64,000 nucleotides of DNA, taken from NCBI RefSeq assembly GCF_030811715.1, contig NZ_JAUSRH010000017.1, positions 1-64,000 of the forward strand, read 5' to 3'. Positions 24,425-33,013 of the stretch are shown piece after piece. How positions within the stretch are numbered: position 1 is the stretch's first letter; every line of letters begins with the position of its first letter. Position numbers and translations under genes: made by a program. The notes under the pieces were generated by a model. It worked only from the letters and a program-made list of their open reading frames with translations. It was not told the origin of the DNA and did not search any database. This stretch comes from Sinomonas atrocyanea. Lineage in GTDB: Bacteria > Actinomycetota > Actinomycetes > Actinomycetales > Micrococcaceae.

Positions 24425-24967
24425 TCAGCCGCCGAGCGACGCGGCCCACGCGTCGATGCGGGCCTTCACCTCGTCGTCGGAGAGGTCCTCGACCCGGGTC
24501 ATGATGGACCAGCGGATGCCGAAGGGGTCGCGGATGCTCGCGAACCGGTCCCCCGAGACGAAGTCGGTGGCGGGCTCCCGCACGGTCGCCCCGCCGGCCA
24601 CGGCCCGATCCACGGCGGCATCCACGTCCGGGACGTAGACAGCCAGGGAGTAGCAGTCATCGTCCCCGGCCGGCGGGAGCACGAGGTGGTACTGCGGGTT
24701 CGCGTCGCCGAGCTCGAGGCGGCCGCTGGGGAAGTCGAGGACGGCGTGCGCCACGAGGGGCCTGCCGTCGGGGGCGGGCATGTCCGTCCGGGAGAGGAGC
24801 CGGGCGCCGAACACGGCCTCGTAGAAGCCGATCGCGGCCTCGGCGCGGTCGACCACGATGAACGGCGTCAGCGAGGTCGAGCCGCGCGGCATCCCGTTGA
24901 CGGTGTGCTCGCCGTTGGCGGCGCGGCGGTGCGGGGCGGTGGCGGTCTCTTCTGTCTCTTCGCTCAT
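24425..24967 (-). CDS. VOC family (glyoxalase/PhnB-like) protein
   Basis: 180 residues with two beta-alpha-beta-beta-beta modules of the vicinal-oxygen-chelate fold. 'SLTPFIVVDRAEAAIGFYEAVFG' and 'DRFASIRDPFGIRWSIMT' mark the PhnB/YdcG-like branch. Members bind metals and small substrates or antibiotics; the exact role is unknown. The ATG lies six bases after a minus-strand TAGCGT (24974-24979), so it is leaderless and divergent from AraC. Confidence 0.85.
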   Translation of the reverse strand: MSEETEETATAPHRRAANGEHTVNGMPRGSTSLTPFIVVDRAEAAIGFYEAVFGARLLSRTDMPAPDGRPLVAHAVLDFPSGRLELGDANPQYHLVLPPAGDDDCYSLAVYVPDVDAAVDRAVAGGATVREPATDFVSGDRFASIRDPFGIRWSIMTRVEDLSDDEVKARIDAWAASLGG

Positions 24968-25033
24968 GCGGCCACGCTAACCGCCGCGCGGGCGGTCCTC
25001 TTGAAGAATTCCGCCACCGCCTAGGCTGTGCCT
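24968..25033. promoter_or_regulatory. Divergent leaderless promoters of VOC and AraC genes
   Basis: A minus-strand -10 TAGCGT (24974-24979) and a plus-strand -10 TAGGCT (25022-25027) each end six bases before their start codons. TTGAAG at 25001-25006 is a possible -35 for araC, with a short 15-base spacer. Confidence 0.6.
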
Positions 25034-25813
25034 GTGCAGCCGACATCTCGCGGGGAGCTGACCCCCGACCCGCGCGCGCCGATCACGAGGATCGCCCCGC
25101 CGGACTGGGCAGCGCACGCCGTGCGGCACCTCTGGATCGTCGAATGGGACCTCCCCGCGGGCGAGGCCGTCCGCCAGCTGGTCCTCGGCTACCCCGCGCT
25201 CAACATCGTCGCCGAGCCGGAGAAGTTCGCCGTCTACGGACCCACGACGTCGGCCTCCACCCGCACGCTCGCGGGGACCGGCTGGGGCGTGGGGCTGCTG
25301 CTGCGGCCGGCGGCCACACCGCTGTTCGCCGACCGGCCCGCGGAGTTCGCCGACGCCGAACGCGACCTCGACGCGCCCAAGGTGCACCGCGCCGTCGTGC
25401 GCGCCATGGGGTCTGGACAGCCGGCGGCGGCCCGCTACGCCGAGGCGGCGGACGCCGTGCTGCGGTGGGTCGTGGGGCTCCTGCCGGCCGCGGACCCGCG
25501 CGGGCTCGAGGCGAACCGCATGGCCGAGCTCGCCGACTCGCGGCCGGGGCTGCTGAAGGTGGCGGACCTCGCGGCCGCGATGGGGGCGTCCGAGCGCACG
25601 CTCGACAGGCTCGCCGCGGACTTCCTGGGCCCGACCCCGGCCGCGCTCATGCGCCGGCGGCGGATCCAGCTCGCGGCCGAGCGGCTGCGCGCCGATCCCC
25701 GCACGCCGCTCGCCAACCTCGCCCACAGCCTCGGCTACGCCGACCAGCCCCACCTCACGCGGGACTTCCGCGCCGTCCTCGGGATGACGCCGCGGGAGTA
25801 CGCGGGCCGCTGA
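25034..25813 (+). CDS. AraC family transcriptional regulator
   Basis: 259 residues with an N-terminal ligand-type domain (about 1-150) and a C-terminal AraC double helix-turn-helix (about 165-257). The second helix-turn-helix shows 'NLAHSLGYADQPHLTRDFRAVLG', truncated here to its recognisable part, followed by the usual 'TPREYAGR' end. The GTG at 25034 was chosen because TAGGCT ends six bases before it. It may regulate the divergent VOC gene or the FAD oxidase that ends five bases away. Confidence 0.87.
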   Translation: MQPTSRGELTPDPRAPITRIAPPDWAAHAVRHLWIVEWDLPAGEAVRQLVLGYPALNIVAEPEKFAVYGPTTSASTRTLAGTGWGVGLLLRPAATPLFADRPAEFADAERDLDAPKVHRAVVRAMGSGQPAAARYAEAADAVLRWVVGLLPAADPRGLEANRMAELADSRPGLLKVADLAAAMGASERTLDRLAADFLGPTPAALMRRRRIQLAAERLRADPRTPLANLAHSLGYADQPHLTRDFRAVLGMTPREYAGR

Positions 25814-25817
25814 GGGC

Positions 25818-26948
25818 TCACCGGGCGACGCGGAACTGCGACGGGACTCCCCCGGCGCCACAGGCGAGGTCCGCGGCGAGCTCGCCGATCACGGGCGCGA
25901 ACTTCGCCCCGTGCCCGGAGCAGGGGGACACGACCGTGATGCCCTCGGCGGAGTCGATGACGAAGTCTTCGGTCGGGGTGTTCGTGAATAGGCACGTGGT
26001 CTCCGCATAGGGCTCGGGGACCAGGCCCGGGAGGTACTCGCGCACGTACTCGACGACGCGGCGCCGGTTCTCGGGGTCGATCTGGCCGTCCTGCTCGGCG
26101 GCGGAGGGAAGGACCTTGCCGCCGTTGAACTCGGCGACCTTCAGCCCGCGGAAGCCGGCGTCGCGCCCACCGGGGAGCCCGTACGCCGTCCAGCGTCCGC
26201 GCATGTGGATGAACGTGGGCCACGCCGCGGCCTCCTCGGCGGAGGCGCCGGCGTAGGGGAAGTGGTAGGCCTGCTCCTGCCGGACCTCGAGGCGGGGCAT
26301 GGCGGCGAGGAACGCCCCGGGCAGCGGGAGCGCCCTGAGCAGCGGCGGCAGCCAGCCGCCCGCCGCGACGACGACCCGGCCGGCGCGCATCCTCCGCCCG
26401 TCCTCCGCGGTGATGATGAACGCGGACCCGTCGCGGACCACAGACTGGGCCGCCCAGCCGGTCTCGAGCCGGGCGCCGTGGTCGGCGGCTGCCCGGACCA
26501 GGGCCATGACCGTCTCCTGAGCATCGATGACGCCCGCGCCGGGATGCCACAGGATGTCGGTGTCGAAGGCGATCTGGGGCCACCGGCCGCGGGCCTCGTC
26601 GGCGCCGAGCAGTTCGTGCTCGATCCCGCACGCCTCGAGGACGGCGGCGAGGGCGGCCGGATCGCGCTCGGCGCCGTAGTCCACGGACCCGGTGGTGGTG
26701 ATGAGCTGGCGGCCGCTGAGCCGGGCCAGCTCCGCCCAGCCGTCCTCGGAGCGCCGGAGGAGGCGCGTGTAGAAATCGTCCTCGTAGGCGTAGCGGAAGA
26801 TGCGGGCGGAACCGTGGGAGCTCCCGCGCTCATTGGCCGGGGTGGTGCGCTCGAGGACGGTCACCTCGTGGCCGCGCGCCGCCAGGTGCCATGCGGTCGA
26901 GGCACCTGCCAGTCCGGCCCCGATGACAGCGTAGTCGGTCGATTCCAT
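25818..26948 (-). CDS. FAD-dependent amine oxidase, monomeric sarcosine oxidase family
   Basis: 376 residues. The FAD-binding 'VIGAGLAGASTAWHL' opens the protein. 'GSSHGSARIFRYAY' and 'SGHGAKFAPVIGE' match the monomeric sarcosine oxidase/N-methyltryptophan oxidase family. 'ETTCLFTNTPTEDF' carries the Cys that binds FAD covalently in that family. It should oxidise N-methyl amino acids or secondary amines, giving aldehyde and H2O2. ATG 26948 follows AGGAG at seven bases. It is the first of two such oxidases in the window. Confidence 0.88.
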   Translation of the reverse strand: MESTDYAVIGAGLAGASTAWHLAARGHEVTVLERTTPANERGSSHGSARIFRYAYEDDFYTRLLRRSEDGWAELARLSGRQLITTTGSVDYGAERDPAALAAVLEACGIEHELLGADEARGRWPQIAFDTDILWHPGAGVIDAQETVMALVRAAADHGARLETGWAAQSVVRDGSAFIITAEDGRRMRAGRVVVAAGGWLPPLLRALPLPGAFLAAMPRLEVRQEQAYHFPYAGASAEEAAAWPTFIHMRGRWTAYGLPGGRDAGFRGLKVAEFNGGKVLPSAAEQDGQIDPENRRRVVEYVREYLPGLVPEPYAETTCLFTNTPTEDFVIDSAEGITVVSPCSGHGAKFAPVIGELAADLACGAGGVPSQFRVAR

Positions 26949-27303
26949 GGCCCTGCTCCTGAGTCTTCTCGGCTGCTGTGCCTCCAGTAATCCATCAGGG
27001 GCTGGGTCTTCGCCAACCGGGTCCGCTGTCCGTGCCAACGTGTCCGTCTATTGCTGGCGTCAGGTCAGTCCACCGGGTCGGCTGTAAATGATTTCGCGAC
27101 GCTGGAGGAGCGTCTCGGGGCTGAGCCGAGCGAGGTCAGCGAGGCCCAGACGCAGTCCATCGAACCGGCCCTGGTCCTGGAGGCGCTCAAGCGCAGCGGG
27201 ACCCTCGCGGCCCACTTGGGTGATCCGCAAGGGTTCTGATGCACAGCCGAAGGCATGGCTCGGGTGCCGTTGCTTCGGACTGGTCTAGATTCTGGTGGCG
27301 ACC
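26949..27303. other. Gene-poor interval with possible gene remnant
   Basis: About 350 bases without a convincing intact gene. On the plus strand, 27051-27239 is a 62-codon frame starting at TTG, with G/C-biased third positions from about 27090 onward but no ribosome site or known domain. It looks like the tail of a decayed gene. Confidence 0.4.
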
Positions 27304-27337
27304 GCCGGTTCCCCAGGGCCCATGCCGGGGAACCGGC
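27304..27337. terminator. Hairpin terminator after the first aldehyde dehydrogenase
   Basis: A perfect 11-bp stem GCCGGTTCCCC / GGGGAACCGGC with a 12-base loop lies just beyond the minus-strand aldehyde dehydrogenase stop. Confidence 0.75.
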
Positions 27338-27348
27338 CGGCGGGTGGT

Positions 27349-28767
27349 TCAGCCCTTGATGATCTGGGGCTGGCCGAGGTGCTTGAGTCCTTCGACGCCG
27401 AATTCGAGGCCGTAGCCGGACTGCTTGGCGCCGCCGAATGGCACCCGGGGGTCGATGGCACCGTGCTCGTTGATCCACACAGTCCCGGCCTCGATCCGCG
27501 CAGCGACCTCGCGCGCCTTTTCGCGGTCACTGGACCAGACGGAGGCTCCGAGGCCGACCTCCAGGGCGTTGGCCATCTTCACAGCGTCCTCGATGTCGGT
27601 GTACTTGATGATCGGCAGCGCGGGGCCGAACTGCTCCTGGGCGACGAGGGGGTTGGTGTTGTCGATGTCGGCGACGAGGGTGGTGGGGTAGAAGTAGCCC
27701 TTTGCCTCCGGGTCGGGGTTTCCGCCGAGGAGGATGCGGGCGCCGGAGTCCTTGGCGGCCTGGACGAGGTCCTTCACGATCGCGTACTGCGAGGCGTTCT
27801 GGAGGGGGCCGAGGACGTTCTGCTCCTCCAGGCCCACGCCCATGGGGACGTTGGCGGCGTAGTCGGTGATGGCCTGGCAGACCTGGTCGTAGATGTCCTG
27901 ATGGACGTAGAGGCGCTTGAGCGCGGCGCAGGTCTGGCCGGTGTTGATGAACGCGCCCCAGAACAGGCCCTCGGCGATGGCCTTCGGGTCCGCGTCCGGG
28001 AGCACGATGCCGGGGTCGTTGCCTCCGAGCTCGAGGGTGAGGCGCTTGAGGGTGTCCGCGGAGGAGCGCACGATGGCCTTGCCCGTCGCAGTGGAGCCCG
28101 TGAACATGACCTTGTCCACGCCTGGGTGGCCGGCCAGGGCCTCGCCGACCTCGCGGCCGCCGGAGACGGCGGAGAGGACGCCGGCCGGGAGGGCCTCGTT
28201 GATGACCTTGACCAGGGCCAGGACGGACAGTGGGGTGTGCTCGCTGGGCTTGACGACGACGGTGTTGCCCATGCGCAGGGCGGGGCCCAGCTGCCAGACG
28301 GTGATCATCATCGGCCAGTTCCACGGCCCGATCGCGGCAACAACCCCGAGCGGGCGGTACGTCAGCACGGCCCGGGTGGTTCCATCGTCGACCACGGTTT
28401 CAGGCTCCAGCGGGGTGTCCGCGGCGGCGCGCAGCCACGCGACGCAGGCTCCGACCTCGAAGCGGGCGTTGGGGCCGTTGAGGGGCTTGCCCTGCTCGCG
28501 GGAGAGGATCCTTGCGAGCTCTTCGGCATGGGCCTCGATGGCGTCGGCAGCCTTGTTCAGCAGCGAGGTGCGCTGGGCATGCCCGAGGGCGGCCCACCCG
28601 GGCTGGGCAGCCTTTGCTGCGTCGATGGCTTCCTGGAGGTCGACGACACTGTGCTCCGGTGCCCGTCCGATGGGTTCTCCGGTGGCGGGATCGAGGATCA
28701 CGCGGCCGCCGTGGTCGGGCTGGATGGCAGTCAGCAGGGAATTGTTGAGATCAGTCTGTGCAGTCAT
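27349..28767 (-). CDS. Aldehyde dehydrogenase (succinate-semialdehyde dehydrogenase type), copy 1
   Basis: 472 residues, NAD(P)-dependent. The catalytic Glu246 lies in 'LTLELGGNDPG' and the nucleophile Cys280 in 'NTGQTC'; 'GPWNWPM' at 147-153 is the Asn-containing oxyanion motif. It oxidises the aldehyde released by amine catabolism to the acid. It shares long identical stretches with the enzyme at 37435-38847, so the two are recent paralogues. It is the last gene of a minus-strand operon with a phosphatase-like protein, an amine permease and an SDR. Confidence 0.93.
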   Translation of the reverse strand: MTAQTDLNNSLLTAIQPDHGGRVILDPATGEPIGRAPEHSVVDLQEAIDAAKAAQPGWAALGHAQRTSLLNKAADAIEAHAEELARILSREQGKPLNGPNARFEVGACVAWLRAAADTPLEPETVVDDGTTRAVLTYRPLGVVAAIGPWNWPMMITVWQLGPALRMGNTVVVKPSEHTPLSVLALVKVINEALPAGVLSAVSGGREVGEALAGHPGVDKVMFTGSTATGKAIVRSSADTLKRLTLELGGNDPGIVLPDADPKAIAEGLFWGAFINTGQTCAALKRLYVHQDIYDQVCQAITDYAANVPMGVGLEEQNVLGPLQNASQYAIVKDLVQAAKDSGARILLGGNPDPEAKGYFYPTTLVADIDNTNPLVAQEQFGPALPIIKYTDIEDAVKMANALEVGLGASVWSSDREKAREVAARIEAGTVWINEHGAIDPRVPFGGAKQSGYGLEFGVEGLKHLGQPQIIKG

Positions 28768-28849
28768 GGTCTTTCCTTGTTGTGGGTTGGTGCTACGGCT
28801 GGCCGTGTGGGTTCGGAGAGGGCGCAGCTCGAATTGTCTGGTGGTGGCT

Positions 28850-29677
28850 TCAGTTGGCGGGCTCCTCCATCGGGGCTCGGAAGTCGATTCGTTCGTCGAA
28901 GGCGATCTGGCCGGGCTCGACGGCGATGAGACCTCCGTCGACCGGGATGACCGCGGCGTTGAGGTAGGAAGCAGCTGGGGAGAGCAGCCAGCTGATCGCC
29001 TGTCCGATCTCGCTCGGTTCGGCTGGCCGGCGGCTCGGCGCGAACGCCGTCGCCATCGCGTAGGCTTCGTCCCTGGACACCCCGACGGAGGCGCCCAGTT
29101 CGGTCATCTCCGCATCAGCCATCTCTGTGCGCGTCCAGCCGGGGCACACGACGTTGGCGCGGACGCCGAGAGGGCCGTAGTCCACTGCTACGGATTGCAT
29201 CAGCATGGTCAGGCCGGCCTTCGTGGTGTTGTAGCCGGCAATGCCGGCGGTCGCACGAAGCGCGGCCGCCGACGCGACCCCGACAATCGCGCCCCTGGAA
29301 CTGATCAGATGCGGCAAGGCGGCCCTGGCCAGGCGGAACGGACCGGTCAGGTTAGTGGCGACCATGGCGTCCCAGTCTTCATCGGAGAGTTCTCGCGCAC
29401 CGCCCGCCCGCACGATCCCGGCATTCAGGACGAGGCCGTCGAGCCGGCCGAACTGGTCGATGGTTTCGGCGACGAGCCTGTTGATGTCTGCGGGCGAGTC
29501 CATGTCTGCCACTTTCGCGATGGCGCCTGTGTGTTCGGCGACTGCGTCCAGGGCGTCGGGTCGTCGACCGCAGATGACGACTTCCCAGCCCTGGGCCCGT
29601 AGGGCGGCTGCTGTGCTGGCGCCGATGCCGCTTCCACCGCCCGTCAGGATGGCTACCTGTCGGTCCTTCGTGGTCAT
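28850..29677 (-). CDS. SDR family oxidoreductase
   Basis: 275 residues of the classical short-chain dehydrogenase family: nucleotide motif 'TGGGSGIG' at 12-19, 'NAG' at 85-87, catalytic Ser137, Tyr149 and Lys153. It reduces or oxidises a hydroxyl/keto pair with NAD(P). It lies between the permease and aldehyde dehydrogenase genes of the same operon, so it probably handles an alcohol or keto intermediate. The start is uncertain: ATG 29677 has AAGGAG 12 bases upstream, while an in-frame GTG nine bases earlier is only three from it. Confidence 0.88.
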   Translation of the reverse strand: MTTKDRQVAILTGGGSGIGASTAAALRAQGWEVVICGRRPDALDAVAEHTGAIAKVADMDSPADINRLVAETIDQFGRLDGLVLNAGIVRAGGARELSDEDWDAMVATNLTGPFRLARAALPHLISSRGAIVGVASAAALRATAGIAGYNTTKAGLTMLMQSVAVDYGPLGVRANVVCPGWTRTEMADAEMTELGASVGVSRDEAYAMATAFAPSRRPAEPSEIGQAISWLLSPAASYLNAAVIPVDGGLIAVEPGQIAFDERIDFRAPMEEPAN

Positions 29678-29753
29678 GTGCTTCACATGCTCCTTGGCTA
29701 GCAGTTCGCCCCAGGAAGGGGCCCGTTGTGCAAGGTGGCGCTCAGGCCAGGAA

Positions 29754-29773
29754 ACCGGGGAGGTGTCCCCGGT
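29754..29773. other. Small hairpin inside the operon
   Basis: ACCGGGG-AGGTGT-CCCCGGT, a 7-bp stem between the permease and SDR genes. It could be an attenuating terminator that lowers expression of the downstream enzymes. Confidence 0.4.
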
Positions 29774-29802
29774 GACCGGGGCAGCCCAGCCGCGATCCTT
29801 CG

Positions 29803-31254
29803 TCAGATGACCTCTGCTGAGTAGTCGATCTGCGGTTTGGCGCGCCCGAGCACGATGCCTGCTGCCACGACGACGGGGATCAGGATCAGCAGCCATTCTG
29901 CGGCGCCGTTGCCGGCGCCCAGCAGGGAGCCGTAGTTGTCGAAGGTGAGGTATCCGATGTAGACGAAGACCACGACCGAGAGCGCTGGGGCGATTCTGGT
30001 CGCCCACATCCCAGTCTCCTCCGGGAGACGGACGAAGAAGGCGATCACGGCTACCGAGGTGAGGATGAGGATCGTGATGAAGGCGCCGGTTCCCAGGGCG
30101 CTGAACCAGGCGAAAACGGCGAGCGGGTCGCTGCCGGCCAGCAGGAAGGCGGAGACGACTGCGGCGATCACGATGCCGTTGTAGAGCCCGGCCTTGGCGG
30201 GTGCGCCCTTGCGCGAGACGTCGGCCAGGGACGCGTGCAGCACTCCGGCCCGGCCGAGGGCGAAGAGGTAGCGGGAGAACATGTTGGTCAGGCCCAGGAG
30301 CATGGCCAGGTAGCTGGTGACGACGAGGATCTGCAGGGCCATGCTCAAGGCGTCGCCACCGCTGGCGGCGGCGAGGTCGAAGATGAAGCCGGCGGGGTCC
30401 TGGGTCGCCGCCTGCTGGACGGCATCGGTGCCGACGGCACCCCCGATGGCCCAGGTCGAGATGGCGAAGAAGAGCCCGACGAAGGCGATCACCAGGTAGA
30501 GCGCCCTCGGGATCGTCTTGCGCGGGTTGACGGCCTCCTCCGAGAAGACCACGGTTGCCTCGAAGCAGGTGAAGCAGAGGAACGCGAAGAGGAGCGCGAT
30601 GCCCAGGCCCGGCCCGAAGAGGTTGGCGGAGGTGAAGCCGGCGAACGTGAAGACGCCCCAGCCGTGCTTGGCGATGAGTGATCCGACGAGTACAGCCACT
30701 ACGGTCGTCTCACCCAGGATCAGGACTCCGAGCACCCGGACGCTCGCGTCGATCCCTCCGATGGTCAGTGCAGTGGCCGCCGCCAGCAGGACCAGGATCA
30801 GGGCGAGCGGCGGTATGTCGAGGCCGGTGAGTGTCTTGAGCAGCTGTGCTGCGAAGACTCCGAACTGCGACCACAGGCCGACCTGCAGGCTCAGGTACGT
30901 CAGGATGGCGATCCCTGCCCCGGCTGTCGCCCAGGAACGCCCGAGGCCCTTGGCGATGTAGGCCACGAATCCGCCAGCATTGGTGATGTACCGGCTCATG
31001 CGCAGGTATCCGACTGCGAAGAGGGCGATCAGCAGGGCGGTGATCGCGTAGACCAGGGGGGTGGCGGGGCCGACCGCCGCGAAGATGACGGGGCCTGCCC
31101 CGACGATGGCGGCCACCGGGGCGGCGGCGGCGACCACGAAGAAGGCCACGGCGAAGACGCCGAGCTTGTTGCGCCGGAGGTGGCCGGCCTCTGCGGGCCG
31201 GGCGGTCTGGTGCGCGTCCATGCGCGCGGCGTCCGAGTTAGTGCTTTCGAGCAT
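29803..31254 (-). CDS. APC family amine/amino acid permease, copy 1
   Basis: About 483 residues with 12-14 membrane helices. Helix 1 carries 'APVAAIVGAGPVIF', and 'YITNAGGFVAYIAKGLG' lies in the first cytoplasmic loop region. It is very similar throughout to the permease at 39764-41209, which also sits in an amine operon. Uptake of a small amine or amino acid is inferred. Its start overlaps the end of the phosphatase gene: ATG 31254 (17-base overlap) is used, and ATG 31272 is possible. Neither has a strong ribosome site, so translation is probably coupled. Confidence 0.9.
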   Translation of the reverse strand: MLESTNSDAARMDAHQTARPAEAGHLRRNKLGVFAVAFFVVAAAAPVAAIVGAGPVIFAAVGPATPLVYAITALLIALFAVGYLRMSRYITNAGGFVAYIAKGLGRSWATAGAGIAILTYLSLQVGLWSQFGVFAAQLLKTLTGLDIPPLALILVLLAAATALTIGGIDASVRVLGVLILGETTVVAVLVGSLIAKHGWGVFTFAGFTSANLFGPGLGIALLFAFLCFTCFEATVVFSEEAVNPRKTIPRALYLVIAFVGLFFAISTWAIGGAVGTDAVQQAATQDPAGFIFDLAAASGGDALSMALQILVVTSYLAMLLGLTNMFSRYLFALGRAGVLHASLADVSRKGAPAKAGLYNGIVIAAVVSAFLLAGSDPLAVFAWFSALGTGAFITILILTSVAVIAFFVRLPEETGMWATRIAPALSVVVFVYIGYLTFDNYGSLLGAGNGAAEWLLILIPVVVAAGIVLGRAKPQIDYSAEVI

Positions 31255-32116
31255 CGTCTGTCGCTCTCTCATTCAGAGGAAAGGGGTTGGTGCATTGGGC
31301 TGTCTCGCCGTCGAGCAGCCTTGTTCTGAGCGCGGTGAGGACCGGGGGTGTGATCCCGAGGCCGTGCTCGAGGTAGGAGTTGCGTGATCCCCAGGTCCGC
31401 TCCACGCTCTCCCACGCCGCTTGCAGATAGGCAGGTCGTGCTTCCATGAGCGGATCGAGCCGCTTCTTCGTGGTCGCGTCAATCGGGACAGCGCGCCCGG
31501 CCGGGGTCCGGAGGACGTACTGGTTGGCGGGCCGCGAGCTCAGGAGGTAGTCCTCGACGATGGCCGCCTCCGGGGTCCCGAGAGCGGTCAGGAGGACGGC
31601 GATGGCCCAGCCGGTACGGTCCTTTCCCGCGGAGCAGTGGACCACTGCGGGAAGGCCGCCGTGGACCAACGAGGCCAAGAACCCCGCATACGGTGCCGGA
31701 TCGTCCGCGATGTCGACGGAGTACAGCCGGATCATGGCCTCTTCCGCTCCCGCTTCCGCCACGATGGCGGCCGCCTGTTCGGCCTGCCCTCTCCGGATGG
31801 CCGTCCAGAGCGATGCATCCTGCCCCCGGCCGCCCTCGGCAGGGAGCGCCGAAGACGCGGCCCTTTGGTGCAGCCGACCAGCGGCGTCCTCGATCTCCGC
31901 CTCCCATGTCTGCCGGAGGTCGATGAAGCGCGCGCCGAATCCGTCCAGCTTCTGCCGGTCGGCCGCCGAGGCGGAGCCGAAGTGCCCGCTCCTGAAGAGG
32001 ACGCCCCGCCGGATGGCCAGGCCTCCCCCTGCCGGCATGCCGCCGAGGTCGCGGAAGTTCCGGACTCCCTCGAGCCGCAGCCCGCCGGGGGCGTCTGGGA
32101 GTGTGACCTCGTTCAT
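31238..32116 (-). CDS. Tyrosine/dual-specificity phosphatase-like protein
   Basis: 292 residues. 'VVHCSAGKDRTG' at about 160 is the CX5R phosphatase loop (Cys nucleophile, Arg), and 'GVRNFRDLGG' near the N-terminus is typical of bacterial MptpB/LipA-like phosphatases. It hydrolyses a phosphomonoester such as phosphotyrosine, phosphoinositide or a small metabolite. Being first in an operon with an amine permease and aldehyde enzymes, and opposite a kinase/phospho-lyase operon, it may act on a pathway phosphate ester; that is inference. ATG 32116 is leaderless: TAGCCT (32123-32128) ends six bases before it. Confidence 0.85.
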   Translation of the reverse strand: MNEVTLPDAPGGLRLEGVRNFRDLGGMPAGGGLAIRRGVLFRSGHFGSASAADRQKLDGFGARFIDLRQTWEAEIEDAAGRLHQRAASSALPAEGGRGQDASLWTAIRRGQAEQAAAIVAEAGAEEAMIRLYSVDIADDPAPYAGFLASLVHGGLPAVVHCSAGKDRTGWAIAVLLTALGTPEAAIVEDYLLSSRPANQYVLRTPAGRAVPIDATTKKRLDPLMEARPAYLQAAWESVERTWGSRNSYLEHGLGITPPVLTALRTRLLDGETAQCTNPFPLNERATDDARKH

Positions 32117-32357
32117 ACCCATAGGCTAAACATGGGATGCTCCGTCTAACAAGAAGACAGAAAAATAGAGTTCGAATCTCTTGTCCCAACACTGGACATG
32201 CTGTTCAATCTTTCTCAGGGGCCGGATGACGACTTCCGGACTCAGCGGTCCAGACTCTGTACGGCATGTTCAAGATCGGGATGTCCGGTGCAAGGATGTG
32301 TTCAGGACACGGGTGGCTGCCCGCGACAGCGGGGGCCCGGAAGGAGCTGGGAAGATC
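32117..32357. promoter_or_regulatory. Divergent control region of the kinase/phospho-lyase island
   Basis: 240 AT-richer bases between divergent operons. On the minus strand, TTGTTA (32147-32152), 18 bases, then TAGCCT (32123-32128) is a promoter. The hexamer TGTTCA occurs at 32202, 32267 and 32299; the first belongs to an imperfect palindrome TGGACA-TGC-TGTTCA (32193-32207). These are candidate TetR sites for the adjacent regulator. Confidence 0.5.
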
Positions 32358-32975
32358 ATGAGCGAGAACACTGACAGGCCGCTGCCGCTGCGGGAGCGGA
32401 ACCGCCTGCGGACGCGTGGGGACATCCTCGACGCGGCCGCCGTGCTCCTGGGCACGGACGGGTACGCCGAAACCACCGTTGAGGCGCTCGGCCGCAGTAG
32501 CGGGGTCTCCCGCGGCACGATCTATGCGCACTTCCCCGGCGGCCGCGAGGAGATCGTGCAGGAGGTCTACCAGCGCGTCGCCGACGCGGTGTATGTCCAG
32601 GGCGTCACGCTCAGGGAGGGCGTCGAGGACCCGGCAGCGCGGATCACGGCGCTGGCGAGGGCGCTCGTCCAGGCCACCCGGGAGCCAGAGGGCCGCTTCT
32701 ACGGGGTCATGGGCCCCGATGTGATGCCAGTCGTCTCCAAGGTGATGGGTTCGACCTCGAGGTCGTTCCAGTCCCTCATCTCGCGGGACCTCAGCGCCGC
32801 CAAGGCCGCCGGCCAGCTCCCGGAGGAGGCCCCTGTCGAAGCCCTGGCCGCCACCCTCGTAGGGGCCATACGCAACGCCGGCGCCACGGCGGCGCTCGAG
32901 CCCGAGAAGTCGGAGCAGCTCATCGAAGCGATCCGCTGGCTCGTCGACGGCCTTCTTCAACGGGCGGCGGTCTGA
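32358..32975 (+). CDS. TetR family regulator of the aminoalcohol island
   Basis: 205 residues with the helix-turn-helix at about 15-62 ('SSGVSRGTIYAHFPGGREEI') and a helical effector domain. It is the first gene of the plus-strand operon (oxidase, kinase, HbpS-like, phospho-lyase) and divergent from the minus-strand permease operon, so it probably controls both. AAGGAG lies 11 bases before ATG 32358. The inducer is probably an amine or its aldehyde. Confidence 0.9.
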   Translation: MSENTDRPLPLRERNRLRTRGDILDAAAVLLGTDGYAETTVEALGRSSGVSRGTIYAHFPGGREEIVQEVYQRVADAVYVQGVTLREGVEDPAARITALARALVQATREPEGRFYGVMGPDVMPVVSKVMGSTSRSFQSLISRDLSAAKAAGQLPEEAPVEALAATLVGAIRNAGATAALEPEKSEQLIEAIRWLVDGLLQRAAV

Positions 32976-33013
32976 CCCGCGGGCGCCCCGCCCATCAACC
33001 ATGGAGGAACGAA

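Noticed and set aside
27060-27284. Minus-strand frame opposite the possible remnant
   Set aside because: It reads smoothly, but third positions are less G/C-biased than in the plus-strand frame and there is no start or ribosome site.
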